This document shows, piece after piece, positions 48,201 through 63,200 of a stretch of 64,000 nucleotides of DNA (within the stretch, counting starts at the first letter, position 1; each line of letters begins with the position of its first letter). Made by a program: the position numbers and the translations under genes. The notes under the pieces were generated by a model that searched no databases, was not told the origin of the DNA, and saw only the letters and a program-made list of their open reading frames with translations. This DNA is from Onchocerca lupi (Eukaryota; Nematoda; Chromadorea; Rhabditida; Onchocercidae), in contig JAOVVO010000128.1 in assembly GCA_028564675.1 (NCBI GenBank), positions 1 through 64,000 on the forward strand, written 5' to 3'.

Positions 48201-50429
48201 AGTTGGAATACGGAAAATAGTCCCATTGCTTTCAGGAGATCTGCAGAACTCTTCTATTGTTACATATCTTGTTTGATATATCTTTCCTATTTCTTCTTAA
48301 TAATCTCTTCCTAAGGGTTGATCATTATTGATACATTCATTTGCCATTTTATTCTGTTGTTGTTTCTCCACGCTAACATTTCCAAAACACGAATTTTATT
48401 GGTATGCAAATTTCGCAACAAATTTTGATATTTTGCTCTTTGCAGCTTTTATGTGAAATGTTGAAGTCTGCTGGTTTGTATGAAAAGCTTAGGTATAGGA
48501 GAGAGAGTGAATGAATGCATAAATATTCAAATAATTTCTCCTCATTGTGCGATTATTTGTAGTCTGATTTCCATAGGAAAAGACTGTTTTTAAAATAAAG
48601 TTCCATGAATAAAATGCAAGTTAAGGTGAGAATCTGATCATAGAATTATTCGGTTGATGTCTTGTAACAAGATGATAATTTGTTGACTTTTATAAATCAG
48701 ATAGTAATTACATTCAGTTTATATGAGGACAAAAAGTATTTCTGAGAAATACAGAATATTCTTGTGTTTTATTTTTGCATAATTGCTTGTTTCATTTTTA
48801 ATTGTAAACTGCGTTAATTATTTCGATTTTTACTTCAGATTTGTAATGGAATTTTAGACAGATTGAGCTGTCAGCATAAGGAAATTGACAGTCAAATAGC
48901 TAGAGTGATTAAGCATAAAGTTTGGATGGCTGATACCAGGAACTATTTTAATATCCTTGCACTGCCATTCGGGCATTTAAAATCCTGCAAAGCATTAAAT
49001 AATTATGGAAACGTAATGTTATCAAATCCTTTTTTAACGGCTGACGTGGCTTGATGTAACATTTTGTATGGTCCGCTGTTTTAGCTCTCTTTTATTATTG
49101 TAGAGTTTGAACTCATTTGTTAAAGCATGTTGCGCGGTCCACTGTACTGTTTTGTCTTTCTTGCGGTGTGTTCAATAACTTCGTCAGTTACGTGAGTCAT
49201 TCATTACTTGTAATGTGAATTATTTTTGCTTTTTTCGAAATTCCATCGTTTCTTTTGTTTTTCGATCATATTCGTTAAAATTTTTATTATCATTCCAGAG
49301 TTTTTATTTGCATCGAGAAGAAGTGAAAAATACAATTTGGAATTTACCACGTTTTAATAGCATAAAATGATAAGTCTTCTACGAATGAAATATCAAAATT
49401 ATGATTACAATTTTAAAGCATTTATACGCATCGCTGTTCCTGTTTAAATATTTCATAAAAAGAACACTCGTGGCAATAAAATTATCACTTGCTTACTTTA
49501 CAAATATCATCAGTTATTAAAGCACCCGAAAACATGATAGATTTGAAAACAGTAAAATCAGTAAAATGGTCTCAACAAAAGTTTTGAGAAGAAATTGCCG
49601 GCAATTTTTCGGAATGTACATACATGAAGATGTCTGCCAAATTGCCAAAAAATTTTGTTGCAGATATGCTTCCAAAATTCAATATACAACAGTATTTACA
49701 AAAGCTAAACTAGAGATAAATAAATTATTCTAATACAATATATACATCATCGAAATTCTATATCCAAAAATAATATGTTGATACCATAGATGAAAAGAGC
49801 GAGACTTTCTTAGGAATAGTCGAGATTTTGGAAAAAATAATAGCGACGCATTCTAACATCGTAAAAAATTCAAATTATCACAATTTTCTCAGCAAAAGAT
49901 CTGGAAGACGGAAATATACATAAATATTCGATCCACACCATGATTTATGGAACTACTAATATCCATTAGCCAGGGCTATCATCCGCAAATCTTACAAGCG
50001 GTTGTCAGATGATATGCTAGCATTGATCATCGTATGCTAACCATATTCTATTCAATCTTATAGCATTCTATAAATCAGAAATTCTTTTTAAAAAAGTCAC
50101 TTATTAAATCTTCATGCGAAAAGTTCGCAAATCCAATATTTCGAAACTACATGACACACAGCCTTACCATCATTTTGTTGCTGGATGGATGGAAATAAGA
50201 GTGAAATTAACCAGTGGAGCTACTTATGCTTCTGAATGTTTGCTTTACAGCACCCTGAATAAGCTTACTGGCGAATCCTTCATCCAGTCGAAAATATGTT
50301 TGTACTTTCAGATAGCGATCATGCAATGATAACCTGATATAAATTCATCTATTAGTGAATCCTGATTGACGACCTGATGGTCATTGATTTTAAATTCTAA
50401 TTTTCTGCACTAATTTAATTAACTGCTAA
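48201..50429. other. Convergent intergenic region
   Basis: The 3' ends of the TAB1-like gene and the BPI-family gene face each other across this gap. No exon chain was found. Open stretches at 48863-49054 and 50114-50329 have no family similarity. Confidence 0.5.
48594..48599 (+). terminator. Candidate poly(A) signal of the TAB1-like gene
   Basis: The first AATAAA I find downstream of the TAB1-like stop, almost 400 bp away. The distance is long, so a variant hexamer nearer the stop may be used instead. Confidence 0.25.
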
Positions 50430-53400
50430 CTATATCTCTTGAATCAGTTCAATGCCAATATCTTTGAAAACATGGATTAATAGAAGGAAAATATTTAGAC
50501 TGTCTGTTAAGCAATCATAAAAAATAAACCTCGGATTTTTTAAGACGACTCCCTTCATGGTTGGTACAATGATACCCACTCGCAGGATATCAGTAAGTAA
50601 TTGTTCCAAGAATTCAGCTGCAAAAAGGCCAAGATCATCGAATATTGTTTGATCTACATCTTGAATACGAGACTCAAGCAATTTGAAGTCTAAATTTTCG
50701 ATCGAAACATTTCCGATAATTCTTGTTTGATTTAACCATAATTTAATGTTGGATGTCATCTTCGTATCAGCTCGCACAACCTGTAGATTGAATAGTTGAA
50801 TAGCTATGTGTATTCTTTTTTAGTTTTTTTATTCTGAAATCTAATCAAACTCATATATAAAATTTTGTATTTAAATTTGCAAACATTCACATCTAACTTT
50901 TCCTTTTTTAGCCCAATTGCTATTCGACCAAGAAAAATTATCGATTTTTTTTTTTTTTTTTTAAATCGTTAAGACTATTCCAGCTGCTAGTTAGATACTC
51001 TATGTGATTTATCTGAAAGAAGCTTAGGATTTAGCAGCTCAAATCATTCCGCCTAATCTATCCACTGATCACATATCACAGATTTGTTCCACTCTATACG
51101 CTGAAGACAGAAATTTACCATTAGTTTGGATTGCGTCGAATTTTCCGGTCTAACAAACATATTTATGCTGCCATAAAGTCGAAAGCGTGCTCGATTTTCC
51201 ACAAAAACGAACAGCGGTGACTAGAAAAAAAACTGACTATTTTTGGAAAAATCCATTAATCAACAATATTTCGATACTTGATTAATCACTAAGATTATCC
51301 AGTGAATCGTAACGAAAAATTTTGGTAGCCAATGGAATTGTACGTCGAGCAAGGCTATTATTTTGCGGACAGTGATAAATTTGATTAAATTTCAAACAGA
51401 TGTGAAAAGAATGGACTAAAGAAACGAAGAACCAAAGAGGATGCTTCCACAAACAACCTTTCTGGTCGAAAAATGAATCTCAACTTCACGATTTGGGAAT
51501 TGATTAGACAGTTCACCAAGGTATTCACCAATGCAATAACCACTTTTACAAGTGGTCAGTAAAAGAGTTTTAAGTTGTGGACTTGATTCCGGACCAATGA
51601 TAAAATCCATATATTTTTGCTTATATGCATGAAACAATAATGAATTGACTATGTAATCTGTTGCAATAAATTCTGCCATGTGAACACCTGAAAAAGAAAT
51701 TCTCTTTTCTCATGTTCGATTTTATCCATTCGTGTCGCAGGTGAACTGATATCTTGTCACCGACAACTTTCACTTCATCCCTTTGTTCTTGTGAAAATTC
51801 GATAAAATGAATGAACTACGTGAATTGTTCAATTAAAGCGCTTTTTTTGGATTTATTTATCACTAGTTAGAATAGAATGTTAAGCGAATATAAGGGGATC
51901 AAATGCGATTAAAAAGTTATCGATTGCGAAAATGGTACAAAGGAATAAATCGATGGAAATATAAGTGATCAGGATAAGTTTAGCAAAAGTTTGGAAAATG
52001 AATATGAATCGAAACTGGCGCAGAATTGCGGACAGATGTGATTAATCATCGTAACAAAATTTCTTTCACGCTATTTGTAACGTAGATTACAATAGACATC
52101 AATCTGATCTCGATGATCTTATAATATTAAATACAATGCAATTAAAGCATTCATAAACATCTACAAAATATCACAATTGCTCCAACATTTAGCGCAATAT
52201 GTTTTCCGTTGGCAAGTAAAATTGCCCACCCAATATGGCCAGACCCTTGCAAAGTTTATAGCAAGTGTGAATTTGTCACATGACTAATTTGATCAATCAA
52301 TTAATTAGATTGCTAGTAAAATTTTGACACACGTCACTGAACAATTTTATATCTTACCAGTTGGTGGAGGAATGTAAATATTCGGAGGATAGAAAGGAGT
52401 TCCGCCATAACCATTCCTGAAAGAAAAAAAGCAAAATATCTTACCAGTTTCCGAGTAATTGCTAAAAGAAACTTAAAAATTATTTCAAAAAAATATTAAA
52501 TAAAGGATTATCTCAAAAAGATATTAAATAAATAAATTTTAATATGCCATCAATAAATTCCAATATTTTTAAAAGAATTTGCACTATTTTAGATGTTAAT
52601 TTACTTTTTGTAAAGGCATAAAAGACTGGACAAAATTTTTTTTCCCGTCATTTGGCATCAAAAAGTTCTGCGAACATATTTGATACAAATTCCGCCTGAT
52701 ATGCATAATTTAAGGATGAAAACTTTGCATATTTAGAAACATCGCTCATTCAATTCCCGAAAATTGATTTAAGATCAGGCCATAAAATTTCTAGGTAAAT
52801 TGCTTGTGACAATTTAGAAAAAGTTATATATTCCGTTCTAAAAGCTATCTTTGTTTTAAAATAAAGTTTAAATTGACCAAGAAATTTCGCCCCTTGATAG
52901 CATCTCAATAGTTCCATATGCGATGACTGGATCACGAATAAGTCGATAATCCAAGATAAGACTTTTCTGGCGTAAATGATTGATAATGTTTAATAAAGTA
53001 ATGTTTTTCGTTCCAATTTCGCCAAACTTGCTAAGTGGCTTTTTTCTTGCTGGTAAATCAAGAGATATTCCAAATACATCGACCGAATTTTCATTGATAG
53101 GTATCTAAATTGTCATTTTTCTCAAAATTTAAAACAAGCGATTATGAGATAAAAAACCAATTTCTAACATCATTCTCATGATTATTGTATTAGTTCATTC
53201 GGAAAAAGAACAGCAACAGTATGATATTAGCCAAACAGCCTATTTGATAATTTGTTACATTTATTTACTTCCAATAAATTTTCAAGCGAACTATATATTT
53301 ATAGAACTCTGATTGCATATAATTAAATTTCAATATTATTGGTTAAAATGAAAAGGTTACCTGAAGAGGCATTGTTGCTAATATGTAATTCATATCTTTA

Positions 53401-55225
53401 TTAATCATATTCTTTATCATTTGGCATATACGATCTTCCACAATTGGTTTGAAATGAGCGATTATGAAAGCTAAAATAAAATTTATTCATTAATGGATTG
53501 AAAAAGACAAAAAAAAAAAAAAAAAGAAAAGACATAAAAAGGTAAAATAAAGAGAAAATAAATGGCCTCTTCTTAAATGCTTTTGATGAATGTGAATATT
53601 TTTTCTTTATACCTTTGAAAGTATTAATGAAGAAATCTGTAATAACACCAGTATTTCGGACATTTAAATCAACGTAACCAACATCAGCACGACAGTATGT
53701 TGATTGTACCATTGGAGCACCAGTTCGTGTTCTACAAATTTGTATGATTGAAAATTAAGATTTTAAAATCATAACTTGCTTAGAACTTGACAATATATTC
53801 AAAATAGTAATAATAATTGTATAGTAAGTGTAAAACAAGCTGAAATGAACGAACCTAGCTAATCTAACAGCAATTGTTAAGCTTACATGACCGAATAAAG
53901 TTTCGAATTGTCCACGAATTGGTACTGCTGTAATTAGAAGTGGCCCAGTGAATAATGCTTCAAATTCGCCTGCTGCTCTAAAGATGATATTACTTCAAAG
54001 TAGTTGGTGTAGAAGGCAGAAATGAATTCAGATGTAGTCTAATTTCTTGGAAGGAACATTTCATCCATTACTTAACAATTAATAAAAGAGAAAATTACAT
54101 CATTCTGTTTCAGACCTAATATGCATTTTAGCCATTGACCATGTAAACATGTCTGGCGGTGACAATTCCAAACTGTATTCCGGTGGTGACCAGTATTTTG
54201 AAACATACGCATCATATATCGAAACCTGAAATGAGAAAATAAGAGCTTTTTCATTTTTGAAAACTTAACAAATATCATTTAAAATACTGTTACAATTGCT
54301 AAAATTATTCGATCGCATGATGCAGTATGCATTCTTGTAATTAGTTGACCGAAAAAAGTTTCTTTGAAGAAAAGAACTTGTTAGAATCTATTTCCTTTTG
54401 AATTTATCAGCGAAGTCTAAATACTGATCGTTTGCACGGAAGTTTATATTTATTTCTTATCATAAATAGCACTTATCAATTAATGAAGATGATGTAATTG
54501 AAAGTTCTTTCATATAGCATTATATTACAGAGGTTCCATCGAATTGGGAAAACTTTTTTTCTAACCACTTTGGAAGATGAAGGCAATAGACAAGGAAATG
54601 ATCAATTTAAAAAACGAAATTTCTGAGTCAAAATGATTAATTATTCAATAAATTAGTACGCCTGATCAATATCATTTGATTTTCTACAGCCAAAACTGCT
54701 ACAAACATGTTTTACTTATGTAGAGATAGATATATGTTTACCTGACCAGTTTCAATAGTTTCTGTAATAGTCGGTAATTGAATCCGCAATATTTCATCAT
54801 TCACAACTTTCATGCCTATTTCACGTAGATATGCGAGACCAGAAGACATTAATCTCATGCGTATACCAGGATTGTGAACATTCGTATTTGTCTGGAGCAA
54901 GGATTTTTAATCAAAAGATATTTGACACATTTCTGAAATTTGCGGCAGCATATACGTCTTAACACTAATGTTGATTTGGAAATCGCTGTTGTAACAATGA
55001 TTATACTAAATCAATTATTAATGATTGTGATTGTAATGGGAAAAATGGACTCGAATGTTTAGGGAAACTTGCTTCAGGAAAAAAAAAGAGGTCCAAACAA
55101 TGAATGATTTGAAGTATTCAAAATTTAATATATATTACCAGTAAAAGCGTTGACACATTCGCATCCCCAGATACTCGTGTATTCAGAATTGCAAAAAATA
55201 AGATAAGAATCGTAAAATACATCAT
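50430..55225 (-). CDS. Secreted BPI/LBP-family lipid-binding protein
   Basis: Eleven minus-strand exons, all in phase: 55225-55139, 54891-54742, 54225-54116, 53977-53855, 53731-53613, 53470-53361, 53104-52878, 52416-52358, 51687-51458, 51220-51119, 50780-50430 (555 residues). Residues 1-20 are a signal peptide (MMYFTILILFFAILNTRVSG). The N-terminal BPI domain begins NPGIRMRLMSSGLAYLREIG and has conserved cysteines at about 170 and 212, whose spacing fits the BPI disulphide. A proline-rich linker (TPFYPPNIYIPPPTG) separates it from the C-terminal domain, with VHMAEFIATDYIVNSLLFHA, SINMFVRPENSTQSKLM and LLTDILRVGIIVPTMKGVVL. Family members bind lipopolysaccharide, phospholipid or sterol in a boomerang-shaped double barrel; nematode paralogues include NRF-5, which acts in lipid transfer. 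The ligand here is unknown. A GATTTCAG acceptor 7 bp before the ATG suggests trans-splicing. Confidence 0.93.
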
Positions 55226-56318
55226 AACATTCCTGAAATCAATGAGAAATCTACGATGAAGAGATGGAATGGCTGAGTGTAAATATGGCGAACAAAACAA
55301 CAACCAAACGCAGAAAGATGCAATAAATAGCAAAAGTCATATGATGAGAATTTAATAAACGAAAGCACGATAGATAATAACAACAAGTCGAAGCTATCCG
55401 GATTAATTAAAAATATTCTGTGACAAATGTCTAAAAACGAGTTTTATGTCTGTGATTATGTAGCACAAATTTTAATCGCCGGCAATGTTGCGTTGATGGA
55501 TGATTGGTTGAAAAATAAAAGCATATTTGATATTGAGAAAAGGCATATCATCAATACTTGAATCGAATATCAAATTATCATCGCTACAAACAACAAACAT
55601 CAGAGAGCATTGTTAAAGCTGTTTAAGGTAGTTGGAACATATATATTAGTTGTTCATCGCGAACATATATATCAACGTCAAGGTTTTCTCTCTTCCACTC
55701 GGCCAATTTCATCTCTTTTTGCTCGATTCCATCCCATTTCATTCCTTATGACGAATAAATACATGGGATGGATTAGATGATGGTGATGATGATGATGATG
55801 ACAGACACACATTTAAAATTGTTGCTGTGTGTATTCATCCGAACAGGTTGTTCATAAATACATCATTATCCGGTTGGCCCTTACTCCTACATCAGTTATA
55901 AACATTAATTTCAAGTTTGATTTAATAGAGTTTTTTTAGCAGCTATCGATAGCATGAGTGTTTTAATGGATGAATTGTGCAAGCCTTATTCAGCATTTAT
56001 CCCGTACGTCATGTTTAGCATGTGATCCGCAGAGCTGAAAAATACAATTAAACTGATTAATCGGGCAATTTTGGTAAGTTCTAACAACCTACATCAGTAA
56101 TCCAGTTAATCTTTGTCACATGAGCAATAATATATACCTGTTCAATAAACGATACTTTTTAGGCATACATTTAAATTTTCGCGCAAATCCAAGTGTTTCA
56201 TCTTTTCATTTAAATGATGGATTTAATGCGATGGCCTTCAATTGATTTATTGAATCGATATTCTCTCAATTCTCGCCTAATTTCATCTACTCTGTAATAA
56301 ATGCAAATAATAACAACA
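55226..56318. other. Upstream region of the BPI-family gene
   Basis: No exon supported. A (GAT)n microsatellite of about 25 bp lies at 55776-55800. The BPI-gene promoter should lie here, but no motif was identified. Confidence 0.45.
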
Positions 56319-56582
56319 CTACACTGTAATCATACTGTTATCATCGATAGCCTGATCAACGGATGGATTAAAATATAATTGTTTAAATCGGTTAACAATG
56401 TTGAATTGATCCTTTGCCATATCCATCATGCCCATATTCACCGCCATTAACCAAAGATACGTCGTCATTGAATGTGCTGATAATTTTGATAATACTCGAG
56501 GAAAACACAGTTTTGCAGTGAATAACAATAAATAGTGAAATAAACGGGAGATGGCCATTTTATAAACCATTTCTGATTTCAT
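56319..56582 (-). CDS. Possible small ORF, unknown
   Basis: An 87-codon ORF starting MKSEMVYKMAISRLFHYLLL. The region after the second or third Met resembles a signal peptide or single membrane segment (LFHYLLLFTAKLCF). The rest is Met-rich and polar (MAVNMGMMDMAKDQFNIV). Codon choice is less AT-biased than random sequence nearby. A downstream acceptor at 56292 opens 26 more in-frame codons (VDEIRRELREYRFNKSIEGH then RIKSII), but the implied intron would be only about 31 bp, below the usual nematode minimum. No family recognised. It could be a chance ORF. Confidence 0.25.
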   Translation of the reverse strand: MKSEMVYKMAISRLFHYLLLFTAKLCFPRVLSKLSAHSMTTYLWLMAVNMGMMDMAKDQFNIVNRFKQLYFNPSVDQAIDDNSMITV

Positions 56583-59500
56583 TATCTTGCTCTTTTGTTA
56601 GGACATTCTTCAACCATTTTCTTTCAATAAAAAAACAAGCTTTTTCTACTCAAAAGCATCAAACCATCAAATTAAAATCAAATCAAACTTCATTTTAACC
56701 GCGAAAATGTTCCAGTCATTGAATCTAGCAGTTATCTTTTCAGAAATCTCTTCGATAACAACTTCACATCGAAGGTTACAGTTAAACAATCTTTGATGAG
56801 AAATCGATCAGAAGTAATATCTTTATTAAAAAAAAAAGCCAATTAGACGATTAAACTTGACTAAATGTAATAGGCATTTAAATACTTTTATTTCGAAAAA
56901 GTTGGTCTTAAAGAAATTCACCAAGCTTAATTTAATAAATATATAATTGTTAACTAAAAATTAAGGATAAAAGTGGAAGAAATATTCGTAGCATTAAAAA
57001 TGCTCAAAGATCGACTATATCACATTGTTCAGAACATTATTTCATAGTTTAAAATGAGTTAAAATCGAATCAATTGATTGATTTTAAATTAGAAGAAAAA
57101 ATTTCAAATATGATGAATTGATTTTCCGAAGTCCTTTATAATTTAATTAATGTAAAATGTAGAAAAGGAAGACTATCATAAGTGCAACATGTTATCGCGA
57201 TATCCATTGCTGGAACGGAATTTCTGTCATTATTGCTGTTTGATCGTTATCATTATTGATGAAACTTGATGGATAAAATTTGTCATAATTAGCGCGCGAT
57301 AACAGTATATCATGAAAAATTTGCAAAATTGATCAATCAAATTTTAAAATATCTATATGATAAATTAAAATAATAAATTAACAATGTTTTCAAATTGATT
57401 CATATGCTCACATATGCGTATTTCCGTGTTTTAGTAGAAGGCTTTTTTGTTAAATATGTAGAACAGATTATTCGTTTGTCCTTAAACGTAAAAAAAATTA
57501 TATTATTTTTTAGCAAACATGAACTGACAATTTCAACGAGTTTTTCTCCTTTTTTTTTTTTTTTTTTTTTTTTTATATTTTAGAAGTAGCTTTTCTGCTC
57601 GACTCATTGTATTTATTTAATTAATTCACCAATTTCTATTTATTTTGTGTTAAACAATTACTTCAATTTTTTTCTGGAGTTTATCCAATACATCCTTGAA
57701 TCATTTCTCAAACTTATTGTTATATCGAAGTCTAATTCTTTTAAAAAGCGAAACATTACATTCGAGGAAAGATCTAGAGAAAGTTTAAAGACAACTGAAA
57801 GGTTGTTAACAATTCAGGATTCTGTCTCTGAATATTCAGAATTGAATGAATAATAGTCAATACATTGTAAGGTATTGATAACTGATCAATTAATTAGAAA
57901 AAAAAAAGACTGATGCGAAGTAAAATTAATGCTAATAAACAAATTAAGATAGTTCTTTCAAAATATGAATTATGACATGTTTGTTGAATGTGAAAGGTTT
58001 TCTTATATCCGTGATCGTAGTTTAATGTTATCAGGAATACATTACACAAATAATTTGAAATGGAATTTTTCTTATAGCATCTTAATTTCGGAAAGCACTT
58101 GGAAAAAAGTGTAAATTTTACCAAGTCTTTTAATTTGATTTTATTTAATTAGATAAGAATGATTATTGAGATTTATTCCTGTCTTACAAGGTGATTTTGT
58201 CATAACTGTAATAATAAAACGAGGAAGGGTTTGAAAAGATGCCCCAACACACCGCTGACAAGCTTTATGATATTACAGTTTTGATTTGAGTTGTAGAATC
58301 TAATTAATGATAATCACCTATGAAACTGCAAGAACGAGTCACACGGAACTGTAACAACAATTTATCATTAACGCTCAAGTAACATAACATTAGATGATAA
58401 CATGGCACACTGGTATAAATAATCGGTTGTTTCTCAAGTCAGTTCATTTTTATGGTAACACAATATCATCAAGCATTTCTTTATTGGCATCTGTACACTC
58501 TTCCTTATTCAATCCATCAATTTCAAGCATCGTTTGAAATTTGTTTGTATGGATATCCGTTTGCTTGTCAGTATGATAATGATATCAGTTACAAAGGAAA
58601 AAAAAAGAAAAGAAAAAGGTAATACGAACTGTTTAGGCTATACAGATAGTATACATGGATATCGATTCCTCAACTCTAAGATTGGATTCAATCGTATTTT
58701 TGTGTAAAATGCATGTAAAATTTCGCATAGAGAAAATTTTTTGGATGAAAGAGACAGGAGAAATGAGAAAGAGATCATTTGCGCTCCGCAACTATCTATG
58801 TATCAAATAAATAAACAACGATCAAAAAAAAAAAAAAAAAGAAAATGATATGAAATGATAAAAAACTGTTTTACACAATGATAATATACAATAACGCAAA
58901 GCATCAAAAAAATTTTAACATTTTGGAGTCAGTGAAAATAGAGGATTTTTAGAAAAATTTCTATAAATAAAGTACAAAATATGCCTAAAAAATTAGGACA
59001 CACAGAAATCTACAAATGACAAATACATTTTGTTTATCAACAGCCATTTGAATACGACAATGTCTTACGGCTCAAAAATTACTTATTTCAGCTTGATACA
59101 TCATTCATGTACATTTCATTTAAAAGCATGTTAAGAACATTTATATCAAATGATATAGAAATAAATCCCTTAATAATGGTAATGGTCAGATACATGGTTT
59201 ATAATGAAAATAACAATCATTCAAGAGTAATTTTTAAGTAATGGAAAAATATGGAAGTAAATAAAACAGTGAAAATGATTAATTTCAAATTTGACACTTA
59301 TGATGACGTTAGAGGTGTGTGTTTCCATGAAAGTGCAGGAGTATTTTGGACGAAGCTGTGGAAATTTATTAATTAAAAAAGAAAACGCATTACTTCAAAA
59401 ATAAACAGCAGCTGTTGATAATAATGGAATGCTCAATGTAATGAAAACTTGAGGTAGTATATGGGGTCATGACATTACCGCCAACTGAAATTTCAGCTAT

Positions 59501-60275
59501 TTCTTTTAAATAGCTCATTCTGAAATACATTCCTGTCTCACACTAAGCTAAAACAGTGAAATCCTGAACTTTCAAATAAACAAATACATAGTTGAGATTT
59601 GAACAATACAGATATAATTTTGCAAATAAATTTACAAATTTAAAATTGATAAATTCAAAAAAAAGAAATGGAAAAATAGTGGAAACATTTTTAAGTGTAA
59701 AATGGAATAAATCTAGCCAATATTGTGCTTTATGCTTTTTGTCGCAACCAAAAAATTGCAAATAAAAATCTAACAATTATCATCAGAGAAAAAAAAAATC
59801 ATTAGCAACAATCATTTCATGCAAACTTTTTTAGAATTTGTTTCCAGGATTAATTTGTGTGAATATTGCTTTTGTTGATGCATTTTTAATTAAAATAAAA
59901 GTGAAGAGAAAAAGAATCGATCTGTTGGTAAAATTAAAAAAGGAAATGGGATATGCATCTTTGGCAAAAACCGATGAAAATTTTGTCATCAACTGCTTGT
60001 GTAGAATATTCTCAAAATGATGTACTGCTTAAATTCTCATTCCATACATTCGTGCCGAACTACGCAATCCTTTAAATTAAAAACTGATTACAGTCTAATT
60101 ATATATGTGAAGCTGTGTCATAACAGTAAAACATGGAAATTTCATTTTACAAACGTTTTCTTTACCCCTAACTGTTGTTTTACCCAGGGCATCAGATAAA
60201 TATTCCTCCCAGGTTACAGATTACCAGTACAGGTTAACTCATTCCGTATGTGATAGTATTGAAATATGAAATCAT
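56583..60275. other. Intergenic AT-rich sequence
   Basis: No gene supported. A T homopolymer lies at about 57549-57573. A polar open stretch ends at 57853 on the plus strand (FKKRNITFEERSRESLKTTE...), but it has no clear acceptor or upstream exon. Confidence 0.45.
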
Positions 60276-63200
60276 TCAAAAGTAACATTTGTCAACTTTG
60301 ACATGACATAGTACATTGGCGATTTCACTTCTTAAAGAAAAAGAAACAAAACGCTATCATTAAAAGAATAGAAATTTCTTTTTCTAATATTTTCGACAAA
60401 GAAAACCTACTCAGAATCGCGTTGTAGATCTTTTTCCGAGCACCCATTGTTGAGACACCGATGTCTTTTAGATTCTGCTCATCCAGCAATAAGAAAGCTT
60501 CCATATCGATCTATTAATGGAAAGACTGAGAAAGGATAATCGATTGCTTGCTATGATCAACTCAATCCATATCATCTGTTTATACCATTTTTAAAGTATC
60601 AAGTTTCTTTAAGAAAGTGAAGTTACAAATAATCCTGAAAGAAGTCAATTTTGTATCTTCAACGTGAAAGTATATTTATAAAATCGCTTCATACTTCTTG
60701 ATCTCTGAATTGTGCAAGATATTCGCTGCAGCCTAGCTGTGCAAGTACCATTGCTGGATCCACAAAAATACGTATGTCCCAAACAAAGTCGTTTCCTATC
60801 AAAGGTGATGATTCGAATACGCTGGTTGATGCGGAAAAGTCTAAAATAAATTAATTTCAATAGTAAATCATCTGAAAAAATGAAGGAAAACTTGGAGTTA
60901 TCTATATAGATGTTGCATTTTTCATTTATAGAAGATGTTAATTAATTTTCTTTATCTGAAATGGTGTCTAAATACGAGGAATAAATGTTGGATTCAGCAA
61001 AGGATTAGGAAAATGATTCTGATCGTTTTTGATTGAAATGACAAAAGGTGTAAAGGGAGAATGGGAGAGAGAGAAGTTTCAATGCATTCGAAAAAATTTA
61101 TCAAAATAAAATGATTCGAAGATAATAAAATCTATACTGCTTCCAACAGTGGTAATAGGTGCTTGTAATTGGTTTGATTGAAAGAGGTGCAAGTTATGTG
61201 ATGATAAAGATCCAATTAAAGAATTCGAATTCGAGCTATCTTGAGCGTCATCGCCATGTTCATCCTCTTCCAATACAGACGCCAAACCTATTGAAGGTGT
61301 TATCGAACGATTGGTCTAAAAGAAGCAATATTTCGAAATTTAAAAAATTGAGAACTAGCAGAACTTTTTGGATCATAATAGGCTGCAACATCACCAGTGG
61401 GTATTTATAGGTTTTTTCTAGGAACCAATTTAAACTTATGAATCCTCACAACCATTACTCATTAGTCTAAAATCAGAGAAAATGAGTCAGAGGATTGACA
61501 ACTGGTATTTCGAGTGCTCTTTGGACGATTGATCTCATTTAAAAAAAAAAAAAAACTTGGAAGGCAAACGGCAATGATAATCGAATAGTCCTACTATTCA
61601 TAAATTGGTAGAAGTGATAATATGAGTTTAGTTGAAGAGAATTATCCATGAATGGTGAATTAAAAGTAACTGCGCAGCAATAAGTAGCCGAAATATTTGA
61701 AACTGTCACGACCATTTTCCATCATCATTAGAATTAATCAATTTCATCCACAGAGGAAATTTAAATTAGCAAATGAAGTCACATACCACACCATCCATCA
61801 GATTTGTTTCCTGTTTTGTGTTTGATCTTCCATCATACTGATTTGTAGTACTATCAAAGAAGTTCAAACTGCTTCTCAAAATATCTGCTGGCAATGAATT
61901 GCTAAAACCATATCCAGCCCAAAGATCAGTAGGCTGTCGAACTTTTGCTGGAGTACCGTTGTATACGGCTAAATATATTGATCGAAATATAGGTTATTAA
62001 TATCATTCATATGCTATTAATAATCTATGTTTTTATAATCAATGAAGTATCTTTTAAGACTTCTAAATACTAGTGTAGTGAGGCATTAAACTATAAAAGC
62101 CTTTTCATTCGACAACTTTTGGAAATTAATTGGAATTTCAGAATAAAACAAACCGCGATTTGCCTTGAGTAGTAATTGTTCTCTTGTTGGGAATCGCTCA
62201 TTTCCACTGTAAAAAGTAAGAATTTCATGATTATTCTTATTTTTATAAAAGGATTTTGAGCTTCATGCCGAAATATTAGAACCACTTCATTATAACTTCA
62301 CAGTCACTAATTACATAGTAAAATTTAATTTCTTTAAATTGATTTAACTGTATATTGGATACAACCGTACATACTTACTTCCGGATCATATCAATTTGTT
62401 TGATTCCAGCAAGTAAAGAGTGGGCGATTGGAGAGTCATCTGGATTCGGAGTTATTTGGGCATATCGATTCTGCAGTTTAATTTCAACATAGTGAGATTT
62501 GAAGAGACGTAGACTTCTATTTGTTTCGGTCTAAGTCATGTAAATATAGATGAAGAAAAAGACAAATTTTTAACATACAATATCTGTTGTTGGTACATCA
62601 ACCAATGCCTCAGCCAAGCGGCATTGGCCTTCAAAGTTAGGAAATGTCGGCTTCTGCAGTGATTTTTGTGTCGCAATGTATAAACTTTCTATGTTGGTAC
62701 CTGCTTTAAAATTAACGCAAAATGAAATTTTTGACATTGATTTTGAATATTTCATATAAATTTAACTTCATTTAATGAAAATTACTCTTTCTTTAATCAT
62801 TCCATCTCGTTACCAATTTTCATGATCAAGATTCAGGTTAAGGAATGAGCATAAAAGAAGATGCAGAAATGGATAGAGTGTGGAACGATTATTCTGTTTG
62901 ATCTGAATGGGAAATTGATTCAGATATTCTGATAGGGAAGAATTCTAACTGGAAACATAGTAATTAGTAATTTACTTAGTAATTGCTGTGCTTCAATGCG
63001 CATATTTTCAACGAGTGTTGATATATGGCCATTTTTAAACAATTCGAATATATCCGGCACGGTATTCAAACTATTTTGAACCAAATTTAAAATTCGTTCA
63101 CGTGCTTGATATAGCATGCATATATTCATCTCGCTACTACTTAGAACCACGAGCTGAACAAATATTATTTTCATTAATACTGGTATATTTAGTTCAAGAT

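Noticed and set aside
50114..50329. 71-codon plus-strand ORF 3' of the BPI-family gene
   Set aside because: No similarity and no splice or promoter signal. It lies in a convergent 3' intergenic region.
57647..57853. Polar C-terminal part of a plus-strand ORF (RSRESLKTTERLLTIQDSVS)
   Set aside because: Coding-like composition, but no acceptor at the transition from AT-driven to polar sequence and no partner exon.
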